A stretch of DNA of 64,000 bases from Kribbella kalugense (GCF_004365875.1 NZ_SODF01000001.1:2294001-2358000); one strand, 5' to 3'; positions 8,952-18,612 are shown, counted from the first letter of the stretch. Numbers and translations: made by a program. The notes: a model not told the origin generated them from the letters alone.

Positions 8952-9842
8952 ATGAGCGGCGTGAACCACCCACGTGTCGCCGTACTCGCCCTGCTCGCGG
9001 TCGCGGCGGCGTGGGGATCGACGTTCTTCCTGACCAAGGACCTGCTCACCAGGATGGACGTCGCCGACTACCTGGCGTTGCGGTTCCTGATCGCCTCGGT
9101 CGCACTGGTGCTGGTCCACCCGCCTGCGATCGCCAAGCTAAGCCGCCTCGACCGCGGCCGGGCCGTTGCCCTGGGCATCACGTACGGCATCGCGCAGCTG
9201 GTGCAGACCGAGGGCCTGCGGCACACCTCGGCCAGCGTGTCCGGCTTCGTCACCGGCATGTACGTCGTCTTCACGCCGCTGCTCGGTGCGGTCATCCTGC
9301 GACACAAGATCGGCCGCTGGGCCTGGTTCGCCGTGATCCTCGCCACTGTGGGTCTCGGCGTACTGTCGCTGCGCGGGCTCAGCATGGGCCACGGCGAGCT
9401 GCTGACGCTGGCGTCCGCCGGGCTCTACGCGCTGCACATCATCGGGCTGGGTGCTTGGTCGACCCCGCAGAATGCGTTCGGGTTGTCGTCGCTGCAGATG
9501 ATCGTGATCACCTGCGTCTGCGCGATCGGCGCCATACCTGGCGGGTTCTCGGTCCCGGGCACCGGCCGCGACTGGGTCAGCGTGGTCTACATGGCTCTGG
9601 TGGCCGGAGCGCTTGCCCTGATCGTCCAGACCTGGGCACAGGCACACCTGACTCCCACGCGAGCCGCGATAGCGATGACAATGGAGCCAGTGTTCGCCTC
9701 GACGTTCGCAGTACTGTTCGGCTCTGACAGCCTGACCTGGCGGATGCTGGTCGGTGGCGCGCTGGTGCTGTCGGCGATGTATCTGGTCGAGCTGGCGCCG
9801 CGGCGGAAGTTCGAGGCGGAAGTGCAGCACTTGGCTCAGTAG
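8952..9842 (+). CDS. EamA/DMT-family transporter
   Basis: A 296-residue integral membrane protein with about ten hydrophobic helices in two EamA repeats. The first repeat starts AVAAAWGSTFFLTKDLL, and the second ends with AAIAMTMEPVFASTFAVLFG, a signature of the family. DMT proteins move small metabolites, often amino acids or nucleotides, and the substrate here is unknown. The start is the ATG at 8952 with AAGGCG nine bases upstream; a GTG at 8961 is possible. The next gene begins nine bases after the stop with its own AGGAGG, so the two are probably cotranscribed. Confidence 0.85.
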   Translation: MSGVNHPRVAVLALLAVAAAWGSTFFLTKDLLTRMDVADYLALRFLIASVALVLVHPPAIAKLSRLDRGRAVALGITYGIAQLVQTEGLRHTSASVSGFVTGMYVVFTPLLGAVILRHKIGRWAWFAVILATVGLGVLSLRGLSMGHGELLTLASAGLYALHIIGLGAWSTPQNAFGLSSLQMIVITCVCAIGAIPGGFSVPGTGRDWVSVVYMALVAGALALIVQTWAQAHLTPTRAAIAMTMEPVFASTFAVLFGSDSLTWRMLVGGALVLSAMYLVELAPRRKFEAEVQHLAQ

Positions 9843-9851
9843 GAGGGGATC

Positions 9852-11060
9852 ATGCGGGAAGGCGGCCGGCACGGTTGGTTCCCGTACGTCGTGATTGCCC
9901 TCCTGCTCACGATTCTGGCCGCCGGCACGATCAGCAACCTGATCCGCAACCCGCAGCCCCGCCTCGTCGCCGACGGCATTCCCGGTCGGGCAGCGACGTC
10001 CGCCAAATCGTCACTCGGCGGCGGCAGCCCGAAGTACGACGACCTGGTCCGGCACGCGTTGGCCGACCTCGACGGGCTCACCTTGCCGAACGGCGCCACG
10101 CTGGCCGGCTGGAACGGCCCATGGCGGTACGTCTGGCCCCGGGACGCGTCGTTCGTCGCCGTCGCCCGCTGCGCGATCGGGCAGTACGACGAAGCTCTCG
10201 ACGTACTGGGGTTCCTGGACCGGGTCCGGCCGTCGACGGGTCGTTGGGAGGCGCGGTACACCGAGACCGGCGGCCGGGTCGACGACGGACGGCCGCCACA
10301 GCTCGACGGCTCCGGGTGGGTGATCTGGGCGACCTGGTTCTGCCACGCGGGCGAGAAGTACTGGGACTTGGTCAGGGAGTCGGCCGACCAGATCGTCACC
10401 GAGCTCGCCCCGAACGGCCTGCCTGGTCCGTCGTCGGACTACTGGGAACGCCGCGAGAAGGAGCTGACCCTCGGCACGATCGCACCGCTACTGACCGGAC
10501 TACGGTCGGCGGTCCGGATCGCCACCGATCAGCATCATCCAGCCGAGGCCGCCCGCTGGCAGACCGCGGCCGAAACGTTGTCGAAGGCAACCGATCGGGT
10601 GTTCGGGCCCGACTATCCCCGGACCCCCGCGCGGGCGACCAGCTTCCTGGAATCAGGCCTCGAACCGATCGGCATCGACGGCGGCGCCGACGCGATCGTG
10701 ACCGTGCTCGGTCCGCCGTTCGCGCCGGCCCGGGCCAACGTGACGAGTGCGATCGAGCGCACAAACGCAGTACTGACGCAGCCCAACGGCGGCGTGACAC
10801 CTGGCGAGGACTGGCGGGCGGACGGGGTGTCCTGGACGCCGCAGACCGCGTTGTTCGCGCTGAGCGCGGCCGCGCGAGGAGATCACGCCACGGCGGACCG
10901 CCTGCTGACCTGGCTCGATCAGCACCGGACCAGCACTGGTGCGTTGCCCGAGAAGGTGAATCGGGATCTTGAGCCGGCCGGCGAGGCGCCGCTCGCGTGG
11001 ACCGCGGCGCTGGTGGTGCTCGCCGACTCGGCTCTACGGAACCCCCTGCCCGTTCCTTAG
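9852..11060 (+). CDS. membrane-anchored GH15-like (glucoamylase-fold) hydrolase
   Basis: A 402-residue protein with an N-terminal membrane anchor or signal sequence (about residues 10-30) and an (alpha/alpha)6 glycosidase domain. WRYVWPRDASF is the substrate-binding block of GH15 glucoamylases, SDYWERR corresponds to the acid region, and LPEKVN followed by APLAWTAAL is the C-terminal GH15 block. It probably removes sugars from a glucan or glycoconjugate outside the membrane; the real substrate is unknown. An AGGAGG at 9841-9846 precedes the ATG, and the gene follows an EamA transporter. Its end overlaps the convergent DUF2961 gene by four bases. Confidence 0.75.
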   Translation: MREGGRHGWFPYVVIALLLTILAAGTISNLIRNPQPRLVADGIPGRAATSAKSSLGGGSPKYDDLVRHALADLDGLTLPNGATLAGWNGPWRYVWPRDASFVAVARCAIGQYDEALDVLGFLDRVRPSTGRWEARYTETGGRVDDGRPPQLDGSGWVIWATWFCHAGEKYWDLVRESADQIVTELAPNGLPGPSSDYWERREKELTLGTIAPLLTGLRSAVRIATDQHHPAEAARWQTAAETLSKATDRVFGPDYPRTPARATSFLESGLEPIGIDGGADAIVTVLGPPFAPARANVTSAIERTNAVLTQPNGGVTPGEDWRADGVSWTPQTALFALSAAARGDHATADRLLTWLDQHRTSTGALPEKVNRDLEPAGEAPLAWTAALVVLADSALRNPLPVP

Positions 11061-12127
11061 CAGATCTCCATCACGTCGTGCGTGGGCGCGTCTGGTCGCG
11101 CGGTACTCGTCTTGCCTGAGTAGAAGAACGCAGTCGACGAGATGTCGTCCTGCAGCGGCAGGTACCGTCCACCGGACCGCCAGCCGAGTGCCTGTACGTC
11201 GACGCGCAGTTTCTCCTTGAAACGAACCGGGTCTGGCAGGTGGAAGCGGTACATCCCGAACCGCTGCTGGCTCTGGTACTGCCCGTCCGGCCGGATCACC
11301 TGCGGCATACCGAGGTACGGCGTACTGAACTCCGTGTAGCCGCCCAGGTGAGGTACGTCGAAGTTCCACGCGCCACCGAAGTAGTCCTCGGTACCTGTGC
11401 CGCAGATGGTCGGGAACTCGTCGTCGCCGTCCAGGTAGAACTTCACCTCACCCTCACCCCACCAGCCGGTGCTGTTGACTCCCCAGGCGAGGTAGGTGCC
11501 GACGTAGTGACCAGGACCCTCGACACCGTCCAGCAGCGTGTGGACCGTCCTGCTGAGCAACGGATTGCTCCGCCGCCACTGCGCATGCAGGTACGCCGAC
11601 TTATCCGGTACTGCGCCCAGCCAGTAGTCCACCTGGAAGTACACGACCACCTTTTCGTCGTGCGTGTTCTCCAGCGTGAACGTGGCGTGCTCCTTGAAGG
11701 GCATCTCCCAGTAGCAGTTGAAACCGCCGTTCGGGTTCACCGCAACCGGCAGCGAGTTCACCTGGGCGAACTTGCCCCAGCCGGAGCAGAAGAAGTCGCC
11801 GACCGGAGTCTCGATCGCCGGCGCCTCGTCGCCGTCCCAGTGGGCGCGCAGCACCAGCCGGCGCCAGTGGTCGACGTGCGTGGTCAGCCAGATGTGCGTG
11901 ACGCAGCCGGAGCCGGCGATGTCCGCCAGCGTCGCGGTCTCCCCCGGCCCGAGCTCGATCGACGGCGAGACCTTCCAGCCCTGACCGAGGTCCCGGGCCG
12001 CGTTCGCACCGGTCCCCTCGGTCCGCCGCCCGCCCTGACCGGGCTCGCCGGTCGGGTTCTCCGCACTGATGGAGCGCGACTCGACGTCGGCGAGCGCACT
12101 GATGCCAGTCAGGTTCCCAAGAGTCAT
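11057..12127 (-). CDS. DUF2961 / GH172-type glycoside hydrolase
   Basis: A 356-residue cytoplasmic protein of the DUF2961 family, characterised elsewhere as GH172 furanosidases acting on alpha-fructofuranosyl or D-arabinofuranosyl linkages. Matching segments are a glycine-rich HIWLTTH strand, NCYWEMPF, the FYLDGDDEFPTICGTGTEDYFGGAWNF block (split by me from one stretch) and the late jelly-roll strand RFGMYRFH. The conserved acidic pair in GTGTEDYF is present. It has no signal peptide, so it would act on imported oligosaccharides. No transporter is adjacent on its strand. Confidence 0.8.
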   Translation of the reverse strand: MTLGNLTGISALADVESRSISAENPTGEPGQGGRRTEGTGANAARDLGQGWKVSPSIELGPGETATLADIAGSGCVTHIWLTTHVDHWRRLVLRAHWDGDEAPAIETPVGDFFCSGWGKFAQVNSLPVAVNPNGGFNCYWEMPFKEHATFTLENTHDEKVVVYFQVDYWLGAVPDKSAYLHAQWRRSNPLLSRTVHTLLDGVEGPGHYVGTYLAWGVNSTGWWGEGEVKFYLDGDDEFPTICGTGTEDYFGGAWNFDVPHLGGYTEFSTPYLGMPQVIRPDGQYQSQQRFGMYRFHLPDPVRFKEKLRVDVQALGWRSGGRYLPLQDDISSTAFFYSGKTSTARPDAPTHDVMEIC

Positions 12128-12223
12128 ACCCGCGACCCTAGGCCCGCCCGGGTCCGCTGAGAAATCGATTGCCCATGAAGTGGACTCAGCAGATCGGTCC
12201 GTACCGTCGTCTGTACTGGTGTA

Positions 12224-12243
12224 GGCCGGTCAACCGACCGGCC
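12224..12243 (+). promoter_or_regulatory. perfect inverted repeat in the sigma-factor leader
   Basis: GGCCGGTC, loop AACC, GACCGGCC forms a perfect 8-bp stem with a 4-base loop. It lies 15 bases before the GTG of the SigE-family gene and next to its ribosome site. It could be an operator or an RNA hairpin affecting translation. It is too close to the start to be a terminator of an upstream gene. Confidence 0.45.
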
Positions 12244-12258
12244 GGGACAGGGGGCGAC

Positions 12259-12756
12259 GTGACCTTCGACGAGTGGACCAGGTCCGGTCTGCCGCCGCTA
12301 CTGCGGTTCGCGACCGTGCTGTGCGGTACTCCGCACCTGGCCGAGGACGTCGTACAGGACGTGGCGATCAAGGCCCAGCGGAAATGGGACCGGATCGGCG
12401 GGCTGGACAACCCGGAGGCGTACCTGCGCCGGATGGTGGTCAACGAGTACCTGTCCTGGCGGCGCAAGTGGTCGCGGTACGTGCCGAGCGCCGAGATCGA
12501 GCCGGCCAGCACCCCCGACCATGCCGAACGCACCGCCGACCGTGACCAGTTGCTCGGCGAGCTGGCCAAACTCCCCCGGCGTCAACGAGCCGTCCTGGTA
12601 CTGCGGTACTTCGGCGGACTGAACGACGCCGAGATCGCCGAGACCCTGGGCTGCTCGCCAGGCACCGTGCGCGCGCACGCCTCACGAGCTCTAGCCACTT
12701 TGCGCATCGAATTCACCAGCAACCGTGTGACGGAGGACGTCCACCATGCGTACTGA
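12259..12756 (+). CDS. SigE-family RNA polymerase sigma factor (ECF type)
   Basis: A 165-residue two-domain ECF sigma factor. Region 2 has GTPHLAEDVVQDVAIKA and NPEAYLRRMVVNEYLSWRR, and region 4 has LPRRQRAVLVLRYFGGLNDAEIAETLG with CSPGTVRAHASRAL as the HTH. It directs RNA polymerase to a small regulon, probably under an extracytoplasmic signal. The GTG at 12259 with AGGGGG at 12249-12254 gives the family's usual length; an ATG at 12169 would add an unrelated tail. The downstream membrane protein overlaps it by 11 bases and takes the place of an anti-sigma factor. Confidence 0.9.
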   Translation: MTFDEWTRSGLPPLLRFATVLCGTPHLAEDVVQDVAIKAQRKWDRIGGLDNPEAYLRRMVVNEYLSWRRKWSRYVPSAEIEPASTPDHAERTADRDQLLGELAKLPRRQRAVLVLRYFGGLNDAEIAETLGCSPGTVRAHASRALATLRIEFTSNRVTEDVHHAY

Positions 12757-13954
12757 AGAATCCCTCCGCGATGCCTTCGAGCACCTGGCCGACCAGGCAC
12801 CGCATCCGACCGACATCCGCGCCGGCTTGCAACCCCGCGGACCTCGCCGACCCCGTCGTACCGCTGCGATCATCTGTACGGCGGTCGTCACCGCAAGCGT
12901 GGCAATCGCGGCGGTCGTCGTACCGCATGTCATCTCTGACGACTCGGGTCCGGCGGCTCAGGTCAAGGGCAACACTGCCTGGTCGCGGTGGGTCGACCTG
13001 AATCTGCCGAAGAACTTCAAGGCGGTCGACCAACGGTTCACCGCCAACCGCCAGGACTACGAACTGGTCGACACCACTGTGCGGACCCAGGCGCCGTTCT
13101 GCCAGCTTCAGCTGCACCGCAACGGCGACTTCGACCCTTCGACGATCCCGGCCGGCAGCCCGACGGTCCCCATCGGCGAGCACACGGCCCGGGTGGTCAC
13201 CTTGGACGGGAAGAAGCCGTTCATGCCCCCGCCGTCGAACTACAGCTTCCCGCTGTCCGCCAAGCTGCGCAAAGTCTTGGCGTGGGAACCGATCGATGGA
13301 CTATGGGCGCTGCTCAGCTGCGAGACTCTGATCCCTCAAGGCGCCGACATCGTGCCGACAGCTGAGCTACAACCTGCCGTGAGCCTCGCCAAGTTGATCT
13401 CGCCGCGGGCTGGCCGGCTCGGCTCCCCGGTCAAGCTCGGTGAGCTCCCGAAGGGCCTCTCGCCGCAGCTCATCCACTACGAGCCGTACGACAATGCGAT
13501 CCCCGGATCCGGCGAGGAGTTCACGGCGCTGCTCAGCGACGGCAATCCGGCCACCGGCTACGTGCCGCCGGTGCTGAAGCCGGCCGGACTTGTGTCAGGC
13601 AACCCCTGGGACCCGGCTCGTGGTGACGACCTGTCGATCAGGTACGACACCAGCAAGTTCTGGAACCAGATGACCCAGATCCGGGGCGGCAAGGCGGATG
13701 CCGTCATCCATGGCATGAAGGCGTACTACACCAACGCGAAGATCACGTACTCGAAGAAAGACCCGACGAAGGTCACCCTGTCGGGACCGCTGAACACCCT
13801 TCGCCTCGAAGCGAACGGCGTCGCGGTCGTGATCAGCAGCTACGCCGCGAAGCCGTCGATGGAGCAGCTGAAGCGGGTGGCCGCGTCGATGGAGTTGACG
13901 AAGAGCCCGAAGGACCCCGCCGCCTGGTTCGACGCGGCGACCGCGATTCGCTGA
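12746..13954 (+). CDS. membrane-anchored partner of the sigma factor (putative anti-sigma factor)
   Basis: A 402-residue protein with a short cytoplasmic N-terminus that opens like an anti-sigma domain (MRTEESLRDAFEHLADQAP). One membrane helix lies at about residues 38-61, and a large extracytoplasmic domain follows that I do not recognise. Its ATG lies inside the sigma-factor gene with GGAGG nine bases upstream, so the two are coupled. This position, topology and length are typical of anti-sigma partners of SigE-family factors. The outer domain may sense a wall or envelope signal. Confidence 0.6.
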   Translation: MRTEESLRDAFEHLADQAPHPTDIRAGLQPRGPRRPRRTAAIICTAVVTASVAIAAVVVPHVISDDSGPAAQVKGNTAWSRWVDLNLPKNFKAVDQRFTANRQDYELVDTTVRTQAPFCQLQLHRNGDFDPSTIPAGSPTVPIGEHTARVVTLDGKKPFMPPPSNYSFPLSAKLRKVLAWEPIDGLWALLSCETLIPQGADIVPTAELQPAVSLAKLISPRAGRLGSPVKLGELPKGLSPQLIHYEPYDNAIPGSGEEFTALLSDGNPATGYVPPVLKPAGLVSGNPWDPARGDDLSIRYDTSKFWNQMTQIRGGKADAVIHGMKAYYTNAKITYSKKDPTKVTLSGPLNTLRLEANGVAVVISSYAAKPSMEQLKRVAASMELTKSPKDPAAWFDAATAIR

Positions 13955-14482
13955 TCAGCAGGGGCGGACCGTGGCGGTCATGCCGTGAGAGAAGGACACG
14001 CAGGCCCAGGGGCGGCCCTGGTCGCGCTTGGCGCGGACGATCATCGGGAACGCGTCCGCGCCACGCACCTGCGTGTTCTTCTCGGTCGGCAGTGAGCCGA
14101 CGCCGCCACCGCGCGCCTCGGCCGCGGCCTTCACGTCGGCAACCGTGACGGTGCTGCTGGATGCCTTCTCGGCCGCCTGCTTGGCGTCGGTCGCGACCTG
14201 CAGGGCGAACTTGATCTCCGGCGGCTTCGACCAGGTCGTCTGCGACACCGGGATGATCAGCCCGAACATCGCCAGCCCGATCGCCGTCACGATCTGCCGG
14301 AGCCGACGGGTCTGATCGGTCAGCAGCAGGCTGGCGCAGCACACCGCGAGGAACACCGTCAGCCCGCGCAGGATCCAGTGCCGGTCGAGCCGGCTGTCCA
14401 CCGCGAGTCCGGCCACGACGGCGATCACCAGGCAGAGCACGGCCGCACCGAGCGCCCGGGCCCGTGGAGACAGAGATTGCAT
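13955..14482 (-). CDS. small membrane protein of unknown function
   Basis: A 175-residue protein with about three hydrophobic helices in the first 85 residues, then a roughly 90-residue soluble tail. The tail includes an A/K-rich helix (VATDAKQAAEKASSS) and ends PWACVSFSHGMTATVRPC. I do not recognise a family. The ATG at 14482 begins just before the first helix, and the frame remains open upstream without a plausible start. It is convergent with the anti-sigma-like gene, with the two stop codons abutting. Confidence 0.6.
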   Translation of the reverse strand: MQSLSPRARALGAAVLCLVIAVVAGLAVDSRLDRHWILRGLTVFLAVCCASLLLTDQTRRLRQIVTAIGLAMFGLIIPVSQTTWSKPPEIKFALQVATDAKQAAEKASSSTVTVADVKAAAEARGGGVGSLPTEKNTQVRGADAFPMIVRAKRDQGRPWACVSFSHGMTATVRPC

Positions 14483-14620
14483 GCCGCAGACGATAGACGC
14501 TCGCCGTTCGTCGCACGCTAGCGGCCGTTGAGCGCGGGACGCGCCGGTCAGGATCGTGCGATACGAACGGTGCTGGCAGATTCTGAGGGGTCCCACCGCC
14601 CCTAGGGATTGGACCGGATC

Positions 14621-17600
14621 ATGACCGAGAACCCGGGCTTCTGGAGTATTTCGCGGCGTCGCGCACTGCAGCTGAGCGGAGGGGTCGCGGCGGCCGGCGC
14701 CGTCCAACTGCCGGCCCATGCAGGACTACCAGCGGGTGGCAGCCAGGCCTCGCTGGCGGAAGGCACCAACTTCATGGTGTCGGTGTCGCCGGACGGGAAG
14801 TGGCTCGCATTCGACCTGGTGACGGCGATCTGGGTGACGCCGGCCGCGGGCGGAACCTCGCGCCGGCTCACCGACGACCTGCAGGACGCGACCCGGCCGC
14901 GGTGGTCGCCGGACGGACAGTCGATCGTGTTCCAGTCGTACCGCGATGGGAACTTCCATTTGTGGACAATCCGACCAGATGGCAGCGGGCTGCGGCAGTT
15001 GACCACCGGGCGGTACGACCACCGCGAGCCGTACGTCAGTCCCGACCGCCGATCGATCGTGTTCTCCTCGGATCGCGGCGGCAATGGCAGCTATGGCGTT
15101 CACCGACTCGATCTCGTGAGCGGCGCGATCGTGGCGCTGACCGACGATGCGAGCGATGAGGCCGAGCCAGCCGTGTCTGCGGACGGTACGAAAGTCGCCT
15201 TCACCGTGGACGCCAGCTCCATCGTCGAGCTCGATCTGACGACGGGTGCGCGTACGACGTTGGTCGCGGCGCAGACCGGGATCAGCCTGTTCGGGCCGTC
15301 GTACTCCGTGGGCGGGAAGCTCGCCTACGTTCGGCTGACTGGACCGTCCTGTGATCTGATTGTTGACAATCAGCAAGTCACAACAGGCAAGGATGTCTTC
15401 GCGCTGCCGCCGTCGTGGGCGTCCGCGACCGACCTGTTCTACAGCGCTGACGGGACCGTTCACCGCTACCAGGTCGGCGGCGGGGATGCCGTCGTACCGT
15501 TCGCGGCGACCGTTCCGGTGACGTCGAAGCGGCCTCGGCCGAAGGTGCCTGACCTCGAGTCGACCGCCAAGCGGCCGGTCCGCGGGATCGCTGGACCGAC
15601 CGTTTCGCCGGACGGCAAGTGGCTCGCGTTCCGGGCGTTGAACGCACTCTGGCTGGCGTCGACCGACGGTAAGGGGAAGCCGCGCAAACTGGTTGCCGAC
15701 GGCTACTTCAACTCGGATCCGGACTTCTCGCCCGACGGCAAGAAGTTGCTCTATGCAAGCGATCGCGACGGTACGGCGGACCTCTGGCTGCACGACCTGG
15801 CGACCGGCGCCGACACGAAGCTCTCCGGTCTGCCCGGCGCCCAGACCGCACCACGGTTCGCGCCCGACGGCCAGCGGATCGCGTACCAGGACCAGGACGG
15901 GATCGCCTGGGTCCTCGACCTCGCGTCCGGGCAGGTCCGGCAACTCACGCCGACGCTCTTCCAGCCCGGCCGGGTCAGCTGGTCGCACGACGGCGGGACT
16001 CTCGTCCTGGCCGCGGTCAAGCCGTTCTCCAAGCGGTTCCGCGAGGGCACAAGCCAACTCCTGTACGTCGATGTCGCGACTGCTGCTCTCGAGTACGTCG
16101 AGCCGATGCCGTTCCGCTCGCTCGCCACCCGCGGCGACGACGGCCCGGTCTTCTCCCCCGACGGCACCCACCTGGCCTTCGTCGTCGAGAGCCTGCTCTA
16201 CGTCGCACCGGTCGACAATCGAGGCCGCTTCACTGGCGAGCCGCGTGCGATCACCAGCGAAGTGACCGACTCGCCTGTCTGGCAAGACGATCGGACCTTG
16301 CTCTACCTGTCGAACGGAAAGTTGCGCAGGACAACGATCAACGGCAGCCAACCCGAGACGATCCGGATCGATCTGGAGTATCGGCGGGCCACGGTGAGGC
16401 AGCACGTCACGATCCACGCCGGCGCCTTGTGGGACGGCCGCGCGACCACGCTGCTCCGCAACGTCGACGTAGTACTCGATGGCTCGAAGATCGCCGCCGT
16501 ACGCCCGCATCACGGCCGGGCCGACGTGGACGCGTCGAAGCTGACGGTGATGCCGGGACTCGTCGATGCGCACAACCACTGGCATCTGCGCGGACGGGCG
16601 TGGGGTGCGCGGCAGGGGAACCTGTGGCTCGCGTACGGCATCACGACCACGCGGTCGCCCGGCGATCCGGCGTACCAGATGCAGGAGACTCGCGAGGCTC
16701 TCGCCAACGGGACGCTCAGAGGGCCGCGGTACTTCGCGACCGGCGAGGCGATCGACGGGTCGCGGGTGTACTACAACTTCATGCGGCCGACGTTGTCGGT
16801 GCGGCAGCTCGGTCTGGAGCTCGATCGGGTCGAGGGGCTCGCGTACGACTTGGTCAAGACCTATGTGCGGCTGCCGATCGAGTACCAGCGGCGCGTGATC
16901 GCCGCCGTACACCGGCTTGGGCTTCAACTGTCGTCGCACTACCTCTACCCGGCCGAGCACCTCGGCATGGACGGCATGGAGCACACCGGCGCGACGAATC
17001 GGCTCGGGTACTCGCACACGGTCAGCCGGCTCGGCCGCGCGTACGCCGATGTGGTCACGCTGTTCACTCGCGCCGGATTGTCGGTCACCCCAACGTTGTT
17101 CAATTCAACGATGGCGCATGTAGATGATCCGTCGCTGCTCACGGACCGTCGTACGACGACGCTCTATCCGTTCTGGGAGTACGACTTCTTGATGGCCGAG
17201 GTGAACACCGCGAAGGGACCCGCGGGCGTCACCACCCGCGAGCTCCTGCGCGGCAACGTCGACATGGTCCTCCGGATCCACCGCGGCGGCGGCCTGGTCA
17301 TCTCTGGCACCGACACTCCGCTGGACAACATGGCCGTCTCGTTGCACGCCAACCTGCGGTCGATGGTCGCCGGCGGATTCACGCCGTACGAGGCGCTGAC
17401 CACGGCGACCCACAACCCGGCCAAGTGGCTCAACCTCGAGGACAAGATCGGCGTGGTGAAACCCGGCGCGCAGGCCGACCTGTCGTTCGTCACCGGCGAT
17501 CCCCTCGCCGACATCCGCGCCGCCGCCGCAGTCGATCGCGTCATGATCGCCGGCCGGCTTCACACCGTCGACGACCTGCTCAAACCATTTGCCGCCAGCA

Positions 17601-17737
17601 ACCAAGTCGAACCTGCGGTCCACACCGCCAACGCCCCACAACCATTGACCCGGGACCAAGCCCACGCCCACGCCCACGACGCCGACTACTGGTGGCACGA
17701 ACCCGAGTGGCTGCACCGAGCCTGTTGCGAGGGTTAA
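14621..17737 (+). CDS. exported beta-propeller (PD40/TolB-like) fused to an amidohydrolase
   Basis: A 1038-residue two-module protein. The N-terminus carries SRRRALQLSGG, a twin-arginine-type export signal. Residues of about 50-600 contain many WSPDG / FSPDG / VSPDG repeats, the PD40 blades of TolB-like propellers. After about residue 610 comes a metal-dependent amidohydrolase with LVDAHNHWH (metal histidines near 651 and 653), a central SSHYLYP histidine, ISGTDTP with the catalytic aspartate, and GAQADLSF near the end. The natural substrate is unknown; family members hydrolyse peptides, imides or cyclic amides. ATG 14621 is chosen over a TTG at 14609. Confidence 0.85.
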   Translation: MTENPGFWSISRRRALQLSGGVAAAGAVQLPAHAGLPAGGSQASLAEGTNFMVSVSPDGKWLAFDLVTAIWVTPAAGGTSRRLTDDLQDATRPRWSPDGQSIVFQSYRDGNFHLWTIRPDGSGLRQLTTGRYDHREPYVSPDRRSIVFSSDRGGNGSYGVHRLDLVSGAIVALTDDASDEAEPAVSADGTKVAFTVDASSIVELDLTTGARTTLVAAQTGISLFGPSYSVGGKLAYVRLTGPSCDLIVDNQQVTTGKDVFALPPSWASATDLFYSADGTVHRYQVGGGDAVVPFAATVPVTSKRPRPKVPDLESTAKRPVRGIAGPTVSPDGKWLAFRALNALWLASTDGKGKPRKLVADGYFNSDPDFSPDGKKLLYASDRDGTADLWLHDLATGADTKLSGLPGAQTAPRFAPDGQRIAYQDQDGIAWVLDLASGQVRQLTPTLFQPGRVSWSHDGGTLVLAAVKPFSKRFREGTSQLLYVDVATAALEYVEPMPFRSLATRGDDGPVFSPDGTHLAFVVESLLYVAPVDNRGRFTGEPRAITSEVTDSPVWQDDRTLLYLSNGKLRRTTINGSQPETIRIDLEYRRATVRQHVTIHAGALWDGRATTLLRNVDVVLDGSKIAAVRPHHGRADVDASKLTVMPGLVDAHNHWHLRGRAWGARQGNLWLAYGITTTRSPGDPAYQMQETREALANGTLRGPRYFATGEAIDGSRVYYNFMRPTLSVRQLGLELDRVEGLAYDLVKTYVRLPIEYQRRVIAAVHRLGLQLSSHYLYPAEHLGMDGMEHTGATNRLGYSHTVSRLGRAYADVVTLFTRAGLSVTPTLFNSTMAHVDDPSLLTDRRTTTLYPFWEYDFLMAEVNTAKGPAGVTTRELLRGNVDMVLRIHRGGGLVISGTDTPLDNMAVSLHANLRSMVAGGFTPYEALTTATHNPAKWLNLEDKIGVVKPGAQADLSFVTGDPLADIRAAAAVDRVMIAGRLHTVDDLLKPFAASNQVEPAVHTANAPQPLTRDQAHAHAHDADYWWHEPEWLHRACCEG

Positions 17738-17787
17738 CCGAGCGCGCGCAACGCGGTCGCGAGGATGAGCTTGCGGTGTTCGGGCGA

Positions 17788-18612
17788 ATGAACTCACCGG
17801 TGCTGATCACCGGCTGCTCGTCCGGCATCGGGCGGGCGACGGCACTCGCGTTCGCGCGCGCCGGTCGGCCGACCTGGGCGACCGCGCGGAACCCGGAAAC
17901 GCTCGACGAGCTCGCCGCGGCGGGGTGCCGGACGATGGCGTTGGACGTCACCGACGAGGAGTCGCGCGTCGAGGCGGTCAAGCGGGTCGAGGCCGAGCAC
18001 GGCGCGGTCGGCGTACTCGTGAACAACGCGGGCTATGCGCAGACGGGTCCGGTGGAGGAGGTGTCGCTCGAGCTGCTGCGGGAGCAGTTCGAGACGAATG
18101 TGTTCGGGCTGATCGGGATGGCCCAACTGGTCCTGCCCGCGATGCGCGCGGCCGGCAGTGGGCGGATCGTCAACCTCGGGTCCGCGGGCGGGCTGATGGC
18201 CTTCCCCGGGGTCAGTGCGTACGCGATGACCAAGTGGTCGTTGGAGGCGATGTCGGATGCGCTGCGGTACGAGACGCGGTCGTTCGGCATCCGTGTCGTA
18301 CTACTGGAGCCGGGTGGGGTGGTGAGCAACTTCGCCGCGACCGAGGAGGCCAGCTGGCCGCAGTACGCCGACAGTCCGTACGCCGGATTCCGCCGGAACC
18401 ACCGCGATCGGATGGCTCGGTTCAACCGCGCCGGGGCGCCTGGGATGTCGTCGCCGGAGGACGTGGCCAAGGCGATCGTGCGCGCCGCGACCGCGAGCCG
18501 GCCGCGTGCGCGGTACAAGGTTGGCGTTGCGCCGCGAGTCCTGCCGGTGCTGTATCGATCGCTGCCGGCCGCGGGGTGGGACGCTTTTGTCGGCCGGATG
18601 TTCCCGGTCTAG
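17788..18612 (+). CDS. short-chain dehydrogenase/reductase
   Basis: A 274-residue classical SDR. TGCSSGIG is the cofactor loop, NNAG the structural motif, and YAMTK holds the catalytic tyrosine and lysine with a serine in NLGSAGG. The variable C-terminal half (SPYAGFRRNHRDRMARF) resembles SDRs acting on large hydrophobic or ketone substrates. The loop sequence suggests NADPH. The long open frame upstream is antisense-like filler, so I start at the ATG at 17788, 50 bases after the amidohydrolase stop. The stop overlaps the convergent Gfo/Idh/MocA gene by four bases. Confidence 0.85.
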   Translation: MNSPVLITGCSSGIGRATALAFARAGRPTWATARNPETLDELAAAGCRTMALDVTDEESRVEAVKRVEAEHGAVGVLVNNAGYAQTGPVEEVSLELLREQFETNVFGLIGMAQLVLPAMRAAGSGRIVNLGSAGGLMAFPGVSAYAMTKWSLEAMSDALRYETRSFGIRVVLLEPGGVVSNFAATEEASWPQYADSPYAGFRRNHRDRMARFNRAGAPGMSSPEDVAKAIVRAATASRPRARYKVGVAPRVLPVLYRSLPAAGWDAFVGRMFPV

